Below, in pieces: positions 61,360 to 64,000 of a stretch of DNA of 64,000 nt. Under the pieces are notes generated by a model. It was not told where the DNA came from and did not search any database. It was given only the letters and a program-made list of their open reading frames with translations. The translations under genes were made by a program, and so were the position numbers. The number at the start of each line of letters is the position of its first letter. The stretch's first letter is position 1. This stretch comes from Clostridium aestuarii (GTDB lineage Bacteria; Bacillota; Clostridia; Clostridiales; Clostridiaceae). The stretch is from NCBI RefSeq assembly GCF_026735135.1, contig NZ_JAPQER010000001.1, positions 627,500-691,499 on the forward strand. Direction: 5' to 3'.

Positions 61360-64000
61360 TTATAACATGTTTTTTAAATAATATCCTGTATAAGAACTGC
61401 TATTTTTAGCTACTTGTTCTGGGGTTCCCATACACACTACAGTTCCACCTTTATCTCCACCTTCTGGACCTAAATCAACAATATAATCCGAGCATTTTAT
61501 AATATCTAAATTGTGTTCAATTACAACTACAGTATTTCCGCCCTCAACTAAACGCTGCAATATATTTATAAGCCTATTTACATCATCTATATGAAGTCCT
61601 GTAGTAGGCTCATCTAAAATATATAAAGTTTTCCCTGTACTTCTTTTTGATAATTCAGTAGCTAATTTAATTCTCTGAGCTTCTCCACCAGAAAGCTGAG
61701 TAGATGGCTGACCAAGTCTGACATACCCAAGTCCTACATCCATAAGAGTTTGGAGTTTATTTTTTGCTCTTGGAATATTTGAGAAAAATTCTAATGCTTC
61801 TTCAACTGTTAAATTTAAAATTTCATCTATATTTTTTCCTTTATATTTCACCTCTAAAGTTTCTCTATTATATCTTTTCCCTTTACAAACTTCACAAGGA
61901 ACATAAACATCAGATAAAAATTGCATTTCTATTTTTATTATACCGTCACCACGACAAGCTTCACATCGCCCACCTTTAACATTAAAACTAAATCTTCCAG
62001 GCTTATACCCTCTCATCCTCGCTTCAGGAGTATTAGAAAACAACTCTCTTATTACATCAAATAATCCTGTGTATGTTGCAGGATTAGATCTTGGAGTTCT
62101 TCCGATAGGACTTTGATTTATATTTATAATTTTATCTATATTTTCTATTCCAGTTATCTCCTTATGAATGCCTGGATTCATTTTTGACTTATTTATTTTT
62201 TTATTTAATCCTTTATAAAGTATTTCATTAACTAAAGTGCTTTTTCCTGAACCTGAAACTCCCGTAACTGATGTAAGTAATCCTAATGGAAACCTAACCG
62301 TTATATTTTTTAGATTGTTCTCCCTAGCACCAACAATTTTTATTTCTTTTTCATTAGCCTTACGTCTAACTGTAGGGACTTCTATTGTTTTTTCACCTAT
62401 CAAGTACTGACCTGTTATAGAATCCTTACAATTTTTTATGTCATCTAAACTTCCAGCTGCAATAATTTTCCCACCATGTTCTCCTGCACCTGGACCTATA
62501 TCCACAACAAAATCTGCTTCTTTTATGGTATCTTCATCGTGCTCTACTACAACTAGAGTATTTCCTAAATTCCTTAGATGTTTTAATGTACCTATAAGTC
62601 TATCATTATCTCTCTGATGAAGACCTATACTAGGTTCATCAAGTATGTATAAAACTCCAACTAATCCCGATCCAATTTGACTTGCAAGTCTTATTCTTTG
62701 AGATTCTCCTCCTGATAATGTTCCTGATTTTCTATTTAAACTTAAATAATTAAGTCCAACATCAATTAAAAACTTAAGCCTGCTTTTTATCTCCTTTAAT
62801 ATTTGATTTGCAATTATTGCATTTTTCTCTGACAATTTTATACTTTCTGTAAACTCCAATTCATCCTTAATAGACATATTGCAAAATTCAAATATATTTT
62901 TACCACTTACAGTTACAGCTAATGCTTCTTTCTTTAATCTAGCTCCTTTACATTTTGGACAAGGAGTATCACTCATATATTGTTCAATTTGTTTCTTTAT
63001 ATAGTCAGAGTTAGTTTCTATATATCTTCTTCTCAAATTGTTTATTAAGCCTTCATATCTATGATTATATAATCCTTGTCTATCTTCTTTTACATATTCT
63101 ACAATGATTTTTTCTCCATTCAACCCATATAATATATAATCTAATATTTCTCTTGATAAATCTTTAATTGGAGTATTTAAATTAAAATCATATTTTTTTG
63201 ATAATGCCTTTAAAATACTTAATGTCCATGAGTCTTCTTTCAGTGCACCTTCTCCTAAAGAAATTATTGCACCTTCAATAATACTCTTACTTTTATTAGG
63301 TATAACTAAATCTTCATCAATTTCTATTAAAGTACCTATTCCATCGCATTTATCACATCTACCAAAAGGTGAATTAAATGAAAATAATCTTGGTGCTAAT
63401 TCATCTATACTTATTCCACAATCAGGGCAAGCAAATTTTTCACTAAATAAAATATCCTCTCCACCAATAATATTCACTATTACCTGTCCTTCAGATAATT
63501 TCAAAGCAGTTTCTAATGAATCAGTAAGTCTACTCGCTATTCCTTCTTTTATTATTAATCTATCTATTACAGCCTCAATAGTATGTTTTTTATTCTTGTC
63601 TAAATTAATTTCTTCCTCTTGTAAATCATATATTTCTCCATCTATTCTAACTCTTACATAACCATTTTTCTTTATATTATCAAATATTTTAACATGTTGT
63701 CCTTTTCTTCCTTTAACTATTGGAGAAAGAATTTGAATTTTACTTCTTTCTTGTAGTTCTAATATCTTATCTACCATCATATCTACAGTTTGCTGAGTAA
63801 TTTCTCTACCACATTTAGGACAGTGTGGAGTTCCTACTCTAGCATATAAAAGCCTTAAATAATCATATATTTCTGTAACAGTTCCTACGGTAGAACGTGG
63901 ATTTTTACTTGTTGTTTTTTGATCTATAGAAATTGCTGGCGATAATCCTTCTATATATTCAACATCTGGTTTATCCATTTGACCCAAAAATTGTCTTGCA
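61360..64000 (-). CDS. uvrA: excinuclease ABC subunit A, N-terminus cut by window edge
   Basis: The frame is open to the right edge; the last readable residues ([21 protein letters not shown]) correspond to about residue 60-80 of UvrA, so the first Walker A and start lie outside. Present are the first zinc finger ([10 protein letters not shown]), the first signature [14 protein letters not shown], the second Walker [12 protein letters not shown], the second zinc finger (CEACRGDG ... CEVCKG) and [15 protein letters not shown], ending after the second Walker B. It recognises DNA damage and loads UvrB. Confidence 0.96.
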   Translation of the reverse strand, partial: ARQFLGQMDKPDVEYIEGLSPAISIDQKTTSKNPRSTVGTVTEIYDYLRLLYARVGTPHCPKCGREITQQTVDMMVDKILELQERSKIQILSPIVKGRKGQHVKIFDNIKKNGYVRVRIDGEIYDLQEEEINLDKNKKHTIEAVIDRLIIKEGIASRLTDSLETALKLSEGQVIVNIIGGEDILFSEKFACPDCGISIDELAPRLFSFNSPFGRCDKCDGIGTLIEIDEDLVIPNKSKSIIEGAIISLGEGALKEDSWTLSILKALSKKYDFNLNTPIKDLSREILDYILYGLNGEKIIVEYVKEDRQGLYNHRYEGLINNLRRRYIETNSDYIKKQIEQYMSDTPCPKCKGARLKKEALAVTVSGKNIFEFCNMSIKDELEFTESIKLSEKNAIIANQILKEIKSRLKFLIDVGLNYLSLNRKSGTLSGGESQRIRLASQIGSGLVGVLYILDEPSIGLHQRDNDRLIGTLKHLRNLGNTLVVVEHDEDTIKEADFVVDIGPGAGEHGGKIIAAGSLDDIKNCKDSITGQYLIGEKTIEVPTVRRKANEKEIKIVGARENNLKNITVRFPLGLLTSVTGVSGSGKSTLVNEILYKGLNKKINKSKMNPGIHKEITGIENIDKIININQSPIGRTPRSNPATYTGLFDVIRELFSNTPEARMRGYKPGRFSFNVKGGRCEACRGDGIIKIEMQFLSDVYVPCEVCKGKRYNRETLEVKYKGKNIDEILNLTVEEALEFFSNIPRAKNKLQTLMDVGLGYVRLGQPSTQLSGGEAQRIKLATELSKRSTGKTLYILDEPTTGLHIDDVNRLINILQRLVEGGNTVVVIEHNLDIIKCSDYIVDLGPEGGDKGGTVVCMGTPEQVAKNSSSYTGYYLKNML

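Overview
The window comes from a very AT-rich, low-GC Gram-positive, almost certainly Clostridium sensu stricto. The evidence is the gene order uvrA / FHA / ftsW-type / PBP / uvrC / murB / rapZ-yvcK-whiA / dnaE / pfkA / pyk, strong GGAGG ribosome sites, A/T-ending codons, and clostridial families such as GlpP and a pyruvate kinase with an added PEP-utiliser domain. The species is not provable from sequence alone. The C. novyi / C. botulinum group III cluster is only a guess.

Bases 1 to about 11,700 are an accessory region. They hold an MBL-fold hydrolase cut by the left edge, an XRE regulator, a tiny ORF overlapping two tandem large serine recombinases, a 54-nt near-perfect palindrome, an unknown coiled-coil protein, and a leucine-rich-repeat protein with a terminal zinc ribbon. 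Three decayed genes follow: one with an in-frame stop, one frameshifted and ending in a RelE/ParE-like domain, and one two-P-loop ATPase missing its N-terminal half. This looks like an old integration site that is degrading.

Bases 11,767 to 17,100 carry helD, an ftsH and a dipeptide epimerase. The next gap contains a good candidate small RNA on the otherwise empty plus strand: a consensus promoter, two hairpins, a U-tract and a C-rich loop.

Bases 17,545 to 28,700 form a glycerol / glycerol-3-phosphate regulon: glpP (antiterminator), glpT, a three-gene G3P dehydrogenase set (glpA-like, glpB-like, DUF1667), and two tandem glpF-glpK units. Four transcription units start with the same layout: promoter, a GAGA-N3/4-GAGA box, then a terminator hairpin. 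This is what GlpP control would require. cre-like sites lie downstream of three of the hairpins. The two glpFK units are near-identical over about 1.8 kb and then diverge inside glpF, which suggests gene conversion.

Bases 28,800 to 36,200 carry assorted single genes: signal peptidase I, an alanine/Na+ symporter, a Gfo/Idh/MocA oxidoreductase, azlCD divergent from a MocR-type regulator, and a DUF1540 protein. From 36,500 to the right edge the region is housekeeping: pyk, pfkA, dnaE, asnA, a lipoprotein, a LysM-tailed 5'-nucleotidase, a YtoI-type CBS/DRTGG protein, whiA-yvcK-rapZ, a PLP decarboxylase, murB, a PHP hydrolase, uvrC, a YdjM-type protein, a PBP, an FtsW-family protein, an FHA protein and uvrA (cut by the right edge). 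I saw no tRNA, rRNA, CRISPR array or intact insertion sequence.
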